This document shows positions 52,479-62,007 of a stretch of DNA of 64,000 nucleotides, piece by piece. The stretch comes from Mucilaginibacter saanensis (lineage in GTDB: Bacteria; Bacteroidota; Bacteroidia; Sphingobacteriales; Sphingobacteriaceae), in NCBI RefSeq assembly GCF_014200575.1, contig NZ_JACHBZ010000021.1, positions 1-64,000 on the forward strand, given 5' to 3'. Position 1 is the first letter of the stretch. Each line of letters starts with the position of its first letter. The notes beneath the pieces were generated by a model. The model searched no databases, had not been told where the DNA came from, and worked only from the letters and a program-made list of their open reading frames with translations. The position numbers were made by a program, and so were the translations under genes.

Positions 52479-53471
52479 ATGGCAAACCCAAACCGTAAAC
52501 GGATATTAATAACCGGAGCCGCCGGATTTTTAGGTTCGCATCTGTGCGACAGATTTATAAAGGAAGATTACCATGTAATTGGTATGGACAATCTGATAAC
52601 AGGTGATCTGCGCAATATTGAGCACCTTTTTAAACTGGAAAACTTTGAGTTTTACAACCATGATGTATCCACGTTTGTACATGTACCAGGCGAACTGCAT
52701 TACATCCTTCACTTTGCCTCGCCGGCGAGCCCTATAGATTATTTAAAAATACCTATCCAAACGCTGAAGGTTGGTTCATTAGGAACGCACAACCTGTTGG
52801 GACTGGCGCTTGCCAAAGGAGCCCGTATGTTAATTGCTTCTACATCTGAAGTTTATGGTGACCCTAACGTGAGCCCGCAACCAGAGGAGTATTGGGGTAA
52901 TGTAAACCCGGTTGGCCCACGGGGAGTTTATGACGAAGCCAAGCGTTTCCAGGAAGCTATAACCATGGCTTACCATACTTTTCATGGTTTGGAAACCCGC
53001 ATCATCAGGATATTTAATACCTATGGCCCGCGTATGCGACTGAATGACGGACGTGTATTACCTGCATTTATTGGCCAGGCCTTAAGGGGCGAGCCATTAA
53101 CCATGTTTGGTGATGGTTCACAAACCCGCTCTTTTTGCTATGTTGATGACCTGGTTGAAGGTATTTACCGCCTGCTGCATAGTGATTACGCACAGCCTAT
53201 GAACATTGGTAACCCTGATGAGATCACAATAAAACAATTTGGCGAAGAAATTATTAAACTAACAGGAACCGATCAAAAACTGATTAGCCTGCCATTGCCG
53301 GTTGATGATCCTAAACAGCGCCGTCCGGATATTACCAAAGCCAGGAGCATTTTGGGCTGGGAGCCTAAAGTTTCCAGAAGCGAGGGATTAAAGATCACAT
53401 TTGAATACTTTAAATCACTGCCCGAAAAGGAAATAAACCACAAGGATTTTGCGTATTATAATAAACGATAA
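52479..53471 (+). CDS. UDP-glucuronate decarboxylase-like SDR
   Basis: 330-aa extended SDR. The NAD loop [14 protein letters not shown] is at 13-26; catalytic [10 protein letters not shown] in [12 protein letters not shown] is the UXS hallmark, as are [19 protein letters not shown] and [19 protein letters not shown]. It converts UDP-glucuronate to UDP-xylose. First of four plus-strand genes with close spacing. Confidence 0.9.
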   Translation: MANPNRKRILITGAAGFLGSHLCDRFIKEDYHVIGMDNLITGDLRNIEHLFKLENFEFYNHDVSTFVHVPGELHYILHFASPASPIDYLKIPIQTLKVGSLGTHNLLGLALAKGARMLIASTSEVYGDPNVSPQPEEYWGNVNPVGPRGVYDEAKRFQEAITMAYHTFHGLETRIIRIFNTYGPRMRLNDGRVLPAFIGQALRGEPLTMFGDGSQTRSFCYVDDLVEGIYRLLHSDYAQPMNIGNPDEITIKQFGEEIIKLTGTDQKLISLPLPVDDPKQRRPDITKARSILGWEPKVSRSEGLKITFEYFKSLPEKEINHKDFAYYNKR

Positions 53472-53495
53472 CATAAACATATACACTACTTAAAA

Positions 53496-54515
53496 ATGAA
53501 GATATTAGTAACCGGCGGCCTGGGTTTTATTGGCTCCCATACTGTTGTTGAATTGGTAAATGCAGGTTATGAACCTGTTATTGTTGACGACCTGTCAAAC
53601 TCAGATCCTAAAATTTTAGATCAGATAGCCCGCATTATTGGCTACAAACCTGTTTTTCATAAGCTTGACCTTAGTGTTGAACAAAGTGTAAAAGAACTGG
53701 CTATTGCTGAGCCCGACATTGAAGGTATTATACATTTTGCAGCTTTTAAGGCAGTTGGCGAATCAGTAGAAAAACCGTTGAAATACTATCGCAATAATTT
53801 CTACTCTTTAATTAATTTACTGGAAGCCTATTACGGCAAATCATTAAATTTCGTATTCTCATCAAGCTGTACAGTTTATGGGCAACCTGAGCAATTACCG
53901 GTTACTGAAACTGCACCTATACAGCCTGCACAATCGCCTTACGGCAATACCAAACAGATAGCCGAGGAGATACTACAGGACATGGTTACATCAGGCTCCA
54001 ACTACAAGGTAATAGCATTACGCTATTTTAACCCGGTAGGAGCACATGAAACCGCCCTGATAGGCGAGCTGCCAATAGGCGTACCACAAAACCTGGTACC
54101 ATTTATTACCCAGACAGCCATAGGTAAACGTGAAAAAATTACCGTATTCGGTAACGATTATAACACACCTGACGGTAGCTGCGTACGTGATTACATACAC
54201 GTGGTTGATTTGGCTAAAGCACACGTAGCCGCGCTTAAATTATTAGAAAAACCTGATTTTAAAGGATACGATGTATTTAACATTGGTACAGGGCAGGGGA
54301 ACACCGTATTAGGTGTAATACATGCCTTTGAACGCGCTACCGGTGTAAAGGTAAATTATCAGATAGGTCCGCGCCGTGGTGGTGATGTGGAGCAGGTTTG
54401 GGGCGATGTAACTAAATCAACAAACAAATTAGGCTGGAAAGCCCAACTGGGTATTGATGAAATGATGTCATCAGCCTGGGATTGGGAAAAGTATATTTCT
54501 CAAAACCCATTGTAA
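53496..54515 (+). CDS. galE: UDP-glucose 4-epimerase
   Basis: 339-aa extended SDR. GGLGFIGSHTVVEL at 7-20; SSSCTVYGQPEQLPVTE; catalytic SPYGNTKQIAEE (Tyr-x3-Lys); NPVGAHETALIGE and SCVRDYIHVVDLA are GalE signatures. It interconverts UDP-glucose and UDP-galactose for surface polysaccharide. Confidence 0.94.
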   Translation: MKILVTGGLGFIGSHTVVELVNAGYEPVIVDDLSNSDPKILDQIARIIGYKPVFHKLDLSVEQSVKELAIAEPDIEGIIHFAAFKAVGESVEKPLKYYRNNFYSLINLLEAYYGKSLNFVFSSSCTVYGQPEQLPVTETAPIQPAQSPYGNTKQIAEEILQDMVTSGSNYKVIALRYFNPVGAHETALIGELPIGVPQNLVPFITQTAIGKREKITVFGNDYNTPDGSCVRDYIHVVDLAKAHVAALKLLEKPDFKGYDVFNIGTGQGNTVLGVIHAFERATGVKVNYQIGPRRGGDVEQVWGDVTKSTNKLGWKAQLGIDEMMSSAWDWEKYISQNPL

Positions 54516-54530
54516 TTTAATATTTATCAG

Positions 54531-55583
54531 ATGCAAAAAATCATTATTACGGGTGGAGCTGGTTTCATAGGGTCGCATGTGGTGCGCCGTTTTGTAAAAA
54601 GTTATCCGGGTTACACCATTATTAATTTAGATAAACTTACTTATGCAGGTAATCTAGCCAATCTGCGGGATATTGAGAATGAACCCAATTACCGTTTTGT
54701 AAAAGGCGATATTGTTGATATCGAATTTGTTAATAAACTATTTGCCGATGAACAACCCGATGCGGTGATACATCTTGCGGCTGAATCACATGTTGACCGT
54801 TCTATCACAAACCCGCTGGAATTTGTGATGACCAATGTAGTAGGCACAGTTAATTTGTTGAATGCTGCCCGCGAAAACTGGAAAGGACGCTATGATGAAA
54901 CCCGTTTTTACCATGTTTCAACAGATGAAGTATATGGCACACTTGGTGATGAGGGTATGTTTACCGAGGAAACTGCATACGATCCACATTCACCGTATTC
55001 GGCTTCGAAAGCAAGTTCTGACCATTTTGTGAGGGCTTACCAGGATACTTACGGCTTAGATACCGTAATTTCAAACTGCTCCAATAATTATGGCTCGTAT
55101 CACTTTCCTGAAAAGCTGATACCGCTTGCTATAAACAATATTAAACAAAGTAAACCCGTGCCGGTATACGGTAAGGGCGAAAACATACGCGACTGGCTTT
55201 GGGTGGAAGACCATGCCCGTGCCATCGACGTTATTTTCCACAAGGCTAAAACCGGGTCAACCTACAATATAGGCGGCCATAACGAGTGGAAAAACATCGA
55301 TCTGATTAATTTACTGTGCAGCATACTTGATAAAAAACTGAACAGGGAAGCAGGGGAATCGGCCAAACTGATTACTTATGTAACAGACCGGGCCGGACAT
55401 GATCTGCGTTATGCCATCGATGCCTCAAAACTTAAAAACGATTTGGGATGGGTACCGGGCATAACCTTCGAAGAAGGCCTTGAAAAAACTGTTGACTGGT
55501 ATCTTGCCAATGAAGAGTGGCTTGAAAATGTAACATCGGGTCACTACAAAGAGTATTATAACGATCAGTACGCGAATAGGTAA
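54531..55583 (+). CDS. rfbB: dTDP-glucose 4,6-dehydratase
   Basis: 350-aa extended SDR. GGAGFIGSHVVRRF near the N-terminus, VSTDEVYGTLGDEG (Thr-Asp-Glu catalytic triad), YSASKASSDHFVRAY and SNNYGSYHFPEKLIPL. First committed step towards dTDP-rhamnose and related sugars. rfbA, rfbC and rfbD are not in the window. The next gene starts 2 bases after its stop. Confidence 0.94.
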   Translation: MQKIIITGGAGFIGSHVVRRFVKSYPGYTIINLDKLTYAGNLANLRDIENEPNYRFVKGDIVDIEFVNKLFADEQPDAVIHLAAESHVDRSITNPLEFVMTNVVGTVNLLNAARENWKGRYDETRFYHVSTDEVYGTLGDEGMFTEETAYDPHSPYSASKASSDHFVRAYQDTYGLDTVISNCSNNYGSYHFPEKLIPLAINNIKQSKPVPVYGKGENIRDWLWVEDHARAIDVIFHKAKTGSTYNIGGHNEWKNIDLINLLCSILDKKLNREAGESAKLITYVTDRAGHDLRYAIDASKLKNDLGWVPGITFEEGLEKTVDWYLANEEWLENVTSGHYKEYYNDQYANR

Positions 55584-55585
55584 TT

Positions 55586-56326
55586 ATGTTTGGGTTATTT
55601 AAGAAGAAACCAGAAAAAAAACATGTGAACTTTAACTATGAGTCAATCATGGTTGATATGCACTCGCATGTATTACCCGGTATTGATGATGGCGCCAAAA
55701 CGCCACAGGATTCCGTGATACTGATACGCAAAATGATGGAGCTTGGCATAAAGAAAATTATTGCCACACCCCACGTTATGATTGATTTTTACAGGAATAC
55801 GCCCGAAACCATCAACAACGCGCTGGAGATACTAAAGGCTGAACTGGTAAAAGAAAACATTGATATACCAATCGAGGCGGCTGCCGAGCATTACTTTGAT
55901 GAAACATTTGAGGCCCGCGTAACCGAAGGTAAATTGATGACCATGGGCGATAACTACGCCTTGTTTGAGTTTTCTTTCATCAACCAGCCTCCCAATGCCA
56001 TATCCGTTATTCAAAAAATGAACGATATGGGGTACAAACCTATTTTAGCGCATCCTGAAAGATACCCTTACCTTGACCTGGAACAGTTTAAAAACCTGCA
56101 TAATTGGGGTTGTAATTTTCAGCTCAATACCATTTCATTAACAGGTTATTATGGCAAGGAATCAAAAAAACTCGCCGAAACCTTGATTGATAATGAGCTG
56201 ATTGATTTTATATCAAGCGATATGCACCATCCAAAACATGCCTTGGCATTTAAGGATGCCTTGCGTACGTCATATATTGAAAAACTGCTTTTTGATTATC
56301 CACTAAAAAACACGATGCTGTTTTAA
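55586..56326 (+). CDS. CpsB/YwqE-type tyrosine phosphatase (PHP domain)
   Basis: 246 aa. PHP metal-binding sites: MVDMHSHVLPGIDDGAK, IATPHVMIDFYR, EAAAEHYFDE, HPERYPY and SSDMHHPKHA. CpsB-type enzymes dephosphorylate the tyrosine kinase that controls capsule or exopolysaccharide export. The kinase (Wzc-like) is not in the window. Ends the four-gene operon, so it may tie sugar supply to export. Confidence 0.88.
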   Translation: MFGLFKKKPEKKHVNFNYESIMVDMHSHVLPGIDDGAKTPQDSVILIRKMMELGIKKIIATPHVMIDFYRNTPETINNALEILKAELVKENIDIPIEAAAEHYFDETFEARVTEGKLMTMGDNYALFEFSFINQPPNAISVIQKMNDMGYKPILAHPERYPYLDLEQFKNLHNWGCNFQLNTISLTGYYGKESKKLAETLIDNELIDFISSDMHHPKHALAFKDALRTSYIEKLLFDYPLKNTMLF

Positions 56327-56344
56327 TTCTGGATACAGGAGATA

Positions 56345-56404
56345 AGAATCAGGAGATAAGACAGAAAGATAAATCAATAAACCCTTTCCTTATCTCTTGA
56401 TTCT
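56345..56404. terminator. Inverted repeat between convergent genes
   Basis: AGAATCAGGAGATAAG (56345-56360) and CTTATCTCTTGATTCT (56389-56404) match at 15 of 16 positions, the exception being a G-U pair. CAGGAGATAAG also occurs as a direct repeat at 56336 and 56350. Probably acts as a bidirectional terminator; the composition is that of dispersed phrase-like repeats. Confidence 0.6.
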
Positions 56405-56427
56405 CTTTTCATATTCACGCTTTCCCC

Positions 56428-57666
56428 TTACTCATACCGCAATGCCTCTACCGGATCAAGCTTCGATGCTTTTTTTGCCGGGTAATAACCCGATATAAGC
56501 CCGATAAAGGTACATAGCAATATGGCAAATATGAGCCAGCCATAAGGTATAACAAATGCCCCGCTTATTAAGTAAGAGATACCGTTGCCTGCAGCCATAC
56601 CCAGTATTATTCCGGCTACGCCACCTATAAGGCATATTACAATGGCCTCAATCAAAAACTGCTTGCGTATTACTGCCGGAGTAGCTCCAATGGCCTTGCG
56701 CACGCCTATTTCGCGCGTACGCTCGGTAACCGATACCAGCATAATATTCATCAGGCCAATGGCGGCGCCAATAAGAGTAATAATACCAATGGCAAAACCA
56801 GCTATGGTAATACCCAGCAATTGTCCGGAGAGCTCCTGTTGTATGGAGTCGCTTCTGGTTATCTCAAAATCGTTGGTATTGGCAATATTAAGGCTACGGA
56901 CATTTCTGAATAATGAGGTAGCTTCACCTATAGTAGCATCCAAGGCTCCCGGACCGCCTACTTTAATCGTTATTGTGAACGACAGGTTGCGTACCGTATC
57001 AATTTGTTTGGCCTTAAGTACGGGGATAATACAGAATTTATCGCCCCCAAAAGAACTTGACCCTTTTGAAGCAATTACACCTACTATGCGGTATTTATTA
57101 TTGCCTATAAAAAGTGATTTATTAACCGGGTCTTCATTTTTAAAAAGCTTGTTTTTTATTTCATTACCGATGATAACCACATTAGCACCGTGCTCCAGCT
57201 CTGATGCTGAAAAATTACGGCCGAAGGATAATTTTTTACCGCTGGTGGCCAGGTAATTTTCATTGGAACCCGAAATGGAAATATTGGGGTTTGTTTTTTG
57301 ATTACCGTATTTGGCAACTGCCGTACCAGTAACATCTAAATTAATGGCCGTTAATACCGGTAGCTTAAAAGTTTTCTTAAAACGCTCGGCCTCATCATAA
57401 GTAATGGAAGGATACATTTTGCGATGGCCACCGTTTCCGAAATTAAGCCCCTCGCCGCGGTTTTGAATAGTAAATGAGTTAGCTCCAAGGTCAGCAAACG
57501 CATCATTGGTAAACTGCCGTATACCTTCAATAGCGGTTAAAATACCAACCAAGGCCATAATACCAATGGCTATTATTAATGAAGTAAGCGATGTACGGAG
57601 CCTGTTGCCGGCTATGGATTGTAACGCTATAGAAATATTTTCTTTGTACGAAGTTTTAACCGGCAT
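56428..57666 (-). CDS. MacB-type ABC transporter permease
   Basis: 412 aa. An N-terminal TM (RLRTSLTSLIIAIGIMALVGILTAIEGI), a MacB periplasmic core domain, then the FtsX-like C-terminal block of three TMs with SVTERTREIGVRKAIGATPAVIRKQFLIEAIVICLIGG. The end, SGYYPAKKASKLDPVEALRYE, is typical. Mechanotransmission type: it couples to an ATPase and usually an RND-like membrane-fusion protein; neither is adjacent. Substrate unknown (macrolides or lipoproteins in relatives). Confidence 0.9.
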   Translation of the reverse strand: MPVKTSYKENISIALQSIAGNRLRTSLTSLIIAIGIMALVGILTAIEGIRQFTNDAFADLGANSFTIQNRGEGLNFGNGGHRKMYPSITYDEAERFKKTFKLPVLTAINLDVTGTAVAKYGNQKTNPNISISGSNENYLATSGKKLSFGRNFSASELEHGANVVIIGNEIKNKLFKNEDPVNKSLFIGNNKYRIVGVIASKGSSSFGGDKFCIIPVLKAKQIDTVRNLSFTITIKVGGPGALDATIGEATSLFRNVRSLNIANTNDFEITRSDSIQQELSGQLLGITIAGFAIGIITLIGAAIGLMNIMLVSVTERTREIGVRKAIGATPAVIRKQFLIEAIVICLIGGVAGIILGMAAGNGISYLISGAFVIPYGWLIFAILLCTFIGLISGYYPAKKASKLDPVEALRYE

Positions 57667-57892
57667 GGTATAAAAATAAAAAAACTTTGCCGTTTGACTG
57701 TGTACTATACCAATTTGTTACAGCAATGAATACAAAGAACTTATTCACGGGTAACCGCTTCCCAAAACACTATTGGCAACCCCGGCAGAATACCCGTGTA
57801 TATACCTCACCACAATCAGCACAAAATCATACAATACCCGCTATACCGTTAGCGAGCTTACATCATGATTTAAGATAGCTCCTTATGTATAC

Positions 57893-58672
57893 CTATTTTA
57901 AACGTTTATACACTTCTATTGATCTACCTGTAGAGTCTTTTATAACCTGCGAATACTCGTCATTGCCATTAAAAGTAATCTTGATAACAAATTTCCTGTT
58001 CTGCAATTGCGCATGGTTAGACAGCTGATCTTCTTCCCTCAGCGTATCGTTCTTTAAGCTGAAAACACCATAACCAAATCCGTTTTTAAATTTGTTGCCT
58101 TCCTTATTCACCGGATAACGGTGTATAAACATAAAATGCCCGCTCTCAAATATCTTAAACTGGGTTGGTGTTTGTTTTACGGTATCTTTTCCGGTTACGG
58201 AGTAAGCCGCATCCATTTTCCACAAACCATCCAAAGCAGAGGTATCTGTCGCCGCCACTTTGGTATAATTTTCAATCATTTTATAACTTACATTATGCAC
58301 TTTTACAATACCCGGAATTACTTGGGTATATCCATCATTTGTTCTGGAGATAGCCAGATTAAAATTCACGGATGAATCAAGTAAACGACTGCTGTAAATA
58401 TTGTGCTCCACAATTTTATTAACAGAATCCATTTTATAAGTGCCTACACCAAACCCAACGGAAGAGTCAGGGGCCATAGCAGCATACATAAAATAGCTTC
58501 CTGTATAAATTTTCATCTGTTTTCTGGCATAAACGGTATCTTTCCCCCCACCACTAACCATTTGTTTATCCAATTTGTATGTACCCGCTTGGGTTGGCGT
58601 TTCCGTTTTGGGCGATTTGCAGCCAGCAATGATAACAATTAGCAAAACCGCAACTATTATATTCTTTTTCAT
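57893..58672 (-). CDS. Lipoprotein of two repeated domains
   Basis: 259 aa. Lipobox IIAGC (Cys18), then two similar halves, about 32-125 and 145-258. Each has the order (Y/W)K(L/M)D ... GKDTV ... FKI(Y/F)xSGxFM(Y/F) ... GFGxGxxxxxxx ... YTQVI / YSQVI, so it probably arose by duplication. Each half looks like a lipocalin-like/META-type beta structure. No function is known; the context gives no clue. The 226 bases before the permease hold no gene. Confidence 0.72.
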   Translation of the reverse strand: MKKNIIVAVLLIVIIAGCKSPKTETPTQAGTYKLDKQMVSGGGKDTVYARKQMKIYTGSYFMYAAMAPDSSVGFGVGTYKMDSVNKIVEHNIYSSRLLDSSVNFNLAISRTNDGYTQVIPGIVKVHNVSYKMIENYTKVAATDTSALDGLWKMDAAYSVTGKDTVKQTPTQFKIFESGHFMFIHRYPVNKEGNKFKNGFGYGVFSLKNDTLREEDQLSNHAQLQNRKFVIKITFNGNDEYSQVIKDSTGRSIEVYKRLK

Positions 58673-59008
58673 TTTTGTTTAAGTTAATAGTGATTTTGAT
58701 CTGAAGTACTGATGAGGGTATTGTTTGTGCCTGCACGTTTACCGGAGTAAAAAAAGCTCATGACAGGCCTATAGAAGACGTCGGGTTTCCTTTCTCATAA
58801 ATTGGGGATTTAAGTTTATTGGTATAATAAATTTAAGTATAAAATATCTGAAAATCAACTATTTCAGTAAGTATTATTTTATATCAGCGGTAATTTCAGC
58901 ATAAAATAACGCACATAGTAAGGTCAGTTGCATTGCCGCATTAGGTGAGCCTAAAGCGCTTTACTTAACTCTGAGGTGCAGCAGTGTGTGTAAATAGTGT
59001 TAAAACAA

Positions 59009-59032
59009 AAAAGCAGCCCTAAAGCTGCTTTT
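59009..59032 (-). terminator. Terminator of the A-type carrier gene
   Basis: AAAAGCAGC / GCTGCTTTT, 9-bp perfect stem with a 6-nt loop; on the minus strand it is followed by TTTGTTTT. It lies 28 bases after the stop at 59060. The gap 58673-59008 shows no gene. Confidence 0.85.
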
Positions 59033-59059
59033 GAATTCAATATTTTTATTTGGAGTAAT

Positions 59060-59407
59060 TTATACCGAGAACGATGTTCCGCAGCCACAGGTGCTTGCAG
59101 CATTAGGGTTGTTAAAAGTAAACCCACGGGCATTTAAGCCATCCTGAAAATTAATCTGCATACCCATCAGGTATAAACCGTGGGCCTTATGCATAAATAC
59201 CTTCAATCCGTCAATGTAAAATTCCTGGTCGCCATCCTTTTTCTGGTCAAAACCCAAAACGTAGTTCATGCCTGAGCAGCCACCACCTTCAACACCAACA
59301 CGCAAGCCAAAGTCTTCACCTATTTCTTGCTGATCTCTTAATTTAAAAAGTTCTTTAACGGCCCCTTCAGTAAAGGATACCGGTGCAATTTCAACAGCAG
59401 TACTCAT
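59060..59407 (-). CDS. A-type iron-sulfur cluster carrier (IscA/ErpA family)
   Basis: 115 aa. The three cluster cysteines are Cys44 (GGGCSG), Cys107 and Cys109 (TCGCGTSF). It receives and hands on Fe-S clusters. The stand-alone position and the short N-terminus fit ErpA or SufA; the sequence cannot decide between them. A -7 element lies 20 bases upstream. Confidence 0.92.
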   Translation of the reverse strand: MSTAVEIAPVSFTEGAVKELFKLRDQQEIGEDFGLRVGVEGGGCSGMNYVLGFDQKKDGDQEFYIDGLKVFMHKAHGLYLMGMQINFQDGLNARGFTFNNPNAASTCGCGTSFSV

Positions 59408-59427
59408 CTTATTTTTATTTAACTATA

Positions 59428-59435
59428 CAAATATA
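59428..59435 (-). promoter_or_regulatory. -7 element of the A-type carrier gene
   Basis: Minus-strand TATATTTG, a full TAnnTTTG match, 20 bases before the start. Confidence 0.45.
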
Positions 59436-59500
59436 ATGTAAAATGTGGATTTTTGCTGTAACCGGTATTTTATGACCTCTGCTTAACATTTTAAATAACC

Positions 59501-60031
59501 ATGCAAACGTTACCTTATTTACTTGATATTTTAAAATATACCGTTGCCGGCATTGGCGTTGTATGGGTAGCGCTATACCTGTTTAAGCCCTATCTTGACA
59601 GGGCAGAGCATGTGCAATTGCTTGAATTGAAAAGAACCATCAGCAACCAAACATTGCCCTTACGTTTACAGGCTTATGAACGGGTGGTTTTGTTTATTGA
59701 AAGGGTTAACCCAGCCAATATGCTGGTTAGGTTAAACGCTACCAGCTTATCAGCCGCTGAATTACAGATGCTGGTTATTACCGAGATCAGGAATGAGTTT
59801 CAGCATAATATTACACAGCAAATTTATGTGAGCAACCGCGTATGGAACGTGGTTAAACGGGTAAAGGATGATACGCTGAGCCTGGTAAACAACGCCGTTA
59901 AGGCTTTGCCGCCTGACGCATCGGCCATGGATCTCAGCAAAACCATTCTTATTCATTTAGGCCAACTGGAACAGGCGCCTTATGAAATTGCCACAGGCCT
60001 GGTAAGGCAGGATATGGAAGAATTATTTTAA
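59501..60031 (+). CDS. Membrane-anchored protein of unknown function
   Basis: 176 aa with one N-terminal TM ([20 protein letters not shown], about 13-32) and a cytosolic helical domain ([30 protein letters not shown]..., [17 protein letters not shown]). I recognise the style of a small family found next to mutase genes in Bacteroidota but no function. It ends 4 bases before the mutase start and is probably cotranscribed with it. Confidence 0.72.
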   Translation: MQTLPYLLDILKYTVAGIGVVWVALYLFKPYLDRAEHVQLLELKRTISNQTLPLRLQAYERVVLFIERVNPANMLVRLNATSLSAAELQMLVITEIRNEFQHNITQQIYVSNRVWNVVKRVKDDTLSLVNNAVKALPPDASAMDLSKTILIHLGQLEQAPYEIATGLVRQDMEELF

Positions 60032-60035
60032 CCCC

Positions 60036-61583
60036 ATGGCCGAAAAAAAATTCACCACTACTTCTGGTATCGAAATTAAGACAGTGTATACCCAGCCATC
60101 ATCAATGGATGAGCTGCCCGGTGAATTTCCGTTTACCCGCGGTATACAAAAAGACATGTACCGCGGCAAAGCCTGGACCATGCGTCAGTATGCCGGCTTT
60201 TCTACAGCCGAAGAATCAAATAAACGCTATCACTATTTACTAAGCCAGGGCACCACGGGCTTATCGGTAGCATTTGACCTGCCCACACAAATAGGTTATG
60301 ATTCTGACCACGAGCTTGCCGAGGGCGAAGTAGGCAAAGTAGGTGTAGCCATTGATTCGTTAAAAGATATCGAGATATTGTTTGATGGCATAGCGCTTAA
60401 GGATATCACTACCTCCATGACCATTAATGCCACGGCCCCCATATTGCTGGCTATGTATATAGCCCTGGCCAAAAAACAGGGAGCCGATCTGCAGCAAATT
60501 TCGGGCACTATACAAAACGATATATTAAAGGAGTATGCCGCCCGTGGTACCTATATATACCCGCCAGCCCCTTCCATGCGGCTCATTACCGATGTTTTTG
60601 AGTATTGCAGCCAAGAAGTGCCCAAATGGAATACGATATCCATATCGGGCTATCATATACGCGAGGCAGGTTCAACCGCTGTACAGGAGCTGGCTTTTAC
60701 ACTGGCCAACGGCAAGGCTTACCTAAAGGCAGCGCTTAACAAGGGACTTGATATTAATGTATTTGCCAAACGGTTATCCTTCTTTTTTAATTGCCATAAT
60801 AACTTTTTTGAAGAAATAGCCAAATTCAGGGCGGCCCGCCGCATGTGGGCGCATATTACCAAACAACTTGGTGCTACCGATGCCGGGGCACAAAAACTGC
60901 GTTTCCATACGCAAACAGGTGGCTCAACCTTAACGGCACAGCAACCGCTTAACAACATTATCAGGGTAAGTAACCAGGCGCTGGCAGCCGTATTGGGCGG
61001 CACGCAATCGTTACATACCAACGGGTATGATGAGGCGCTGTCGTTACCTACCGAAGCGGCCGCAAAAATAGCTTTGCGCACCCAGCAGATCATCGCATTT
61101 GAAAGCGGGGTTACGGATACCGTTGATCCGCTGGCAGGCTCTTATTTTATAGAAGCGCTCACTGATGAGATTGAAGCGGCAGCCCAACTATATATAGATA
61201 GGATAGATGCTATGGGTGGCGCCGTTAAAGCAATTGAGCAAGATTACATTCAACAGGAAATAGCGGCATCGGCCTATCAATACCAAAACGATATTGAAAG
61301 CGGCGAAAAAATACTGGTTGGGGTAAACCGCTTTACCCAACCCGAAGAAGCAGCCACTAACGTGTTCCGGGTTGACGATGCTATCCGCAAAATGCAAATT
61401 GAAAAAATTGTAATGCTAAAAAACAGCAGGGACAATAAGGCGGTGAACAACAGTTTACAAGAGCTCAAGCAAGCCGCAACCGGCACCCAAAACTTAATGC
61501 CTTTAATACTTACTGCGGTAGAGCATTACGCCACCTTAGGCGAAATTGCAGATACCCTGCGACACGTTTTTGGAGAATATTAA
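60036..61583 (+). CDS. Acyl-CoA mutase large subunit, no B12 domain
   Basis: 515 aa, the TIM-barrel catalytic half of methylmalonyl-CoA mutase. It starts with the substrate domain [24 protein letters not shown] and has [18 protein letters not shown] and [13 protein letters not shown]. Residues that mark methylmalonyl-CoA specificity are kept: Tyr52 (Y89 of the Propionibacterium enzyme), Arg170 (R207) and His207 (H244). There is no C-terminal B12-binding DxHxxG domain, so a separate small subunit is needed, as in archaea; none is in the window. Confidence 0.88.
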   Translation: MAEKKFTTTSGIEIKTVYTQPSSMDELPGEFPFTRGIQKDMYRGKAWTMRQYAGFSTAEESNKRYHYLLSQGTTGLSVAFDLPTQIGYDSDHELAEGEVGKVGVAIDSLKDIEILFDGIALKDITTSMTINATAPILLAMYIALAKKQGADLQQISGTIQNDILKEYAARGTYIYPPAPSMRLITDVFEYCSQEVPKWNTISISGYHIREAGSTAVQELAFTLANGKAYLKAALNKGLDINVFAKRLSFFFNCHNNFFEEIAKFRAARRMWAHITKQLGATDAGAQKLRFHTQTGGSTLTAQQPLNNIIRVSNQALAAVLGGTQSLHTNGYDEALSLPTEAAAKIALRTQQIIAFESGVTDTVDPLAGSYFIEALTDEIEAAAQLYIDRIDAMGGAVKAIEQDYIQQEIAASAYQYQNDIESGEKILVGVNRFTQPEEAATNVFRVDDAIRKMQIEKIVMLKNSRDNKAVNNSLQELKQAATGTQNLMPLILTAVEHYATLGEIADTLRHVFGEY

Positions 61584-61645
61584 AACTATTAGGAATACTC
61601 CAAAACTGGGGCAATAATAAGACAAGGGCCTCTCAAATTTTATTA

Positions 61646-61711
61646 GCCACAATTACAGTCGTTTAAGCTTTAACAGTAGCACTATTAAGTTATTGGCTTA
61701 ACAATTGTGGC
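61646..61711 (+). repeat. Inverted repeat upstream of dnaA
   Basis: GCCACAATT (61646-61654) and AATTGTGGC (61703-61711) pair perfectly, with inner GTTTAAGC / GCTTAAC extending the stem. It lies 63 bases after the mutase. The rest of the 424-base gap to dnaA is very AT-rich, and I see no convincing DnaA box (best: TGTGGATTT at 61841). Confidence 0.45.
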
Positions 61712-62007
61712 AACATTCCCGTATAATAAATAATTATAACACTGATACTTATGTTAATTTTTTATTAAATTAATCAACATAATATCACCGGAACTTATGG
61801 AAATATAATTATGATTCTTAACGCGAAATATAACATTTTATGTGGATTTCCTATCAAAAAATCAATTATTATATCATAAATTTAATTGTCAAAAAAGTGA
61901 GAATTTAATTTTTTTATTAGCTTTTTTATGGCAATATTCGATGTTCCGTAGCAAGCCCAAAAGATGTTTCGCTGGGGGTTGGAAATCAATATCTTACTAC
62001 TATCTAT

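Noticed and set aside
56585..57256. 223-aa plus-strand ORF opposite the MacB-type permease
   Set aside because: Antisense shadow; no domain, and the minus strand encodes a complete permease.
61584..62007. Replication origin oriC
   Set aside because: No cluster of DnaA boxes; the best candidate, TGTGGATTT, differs at two positions. Kept only as an observation.
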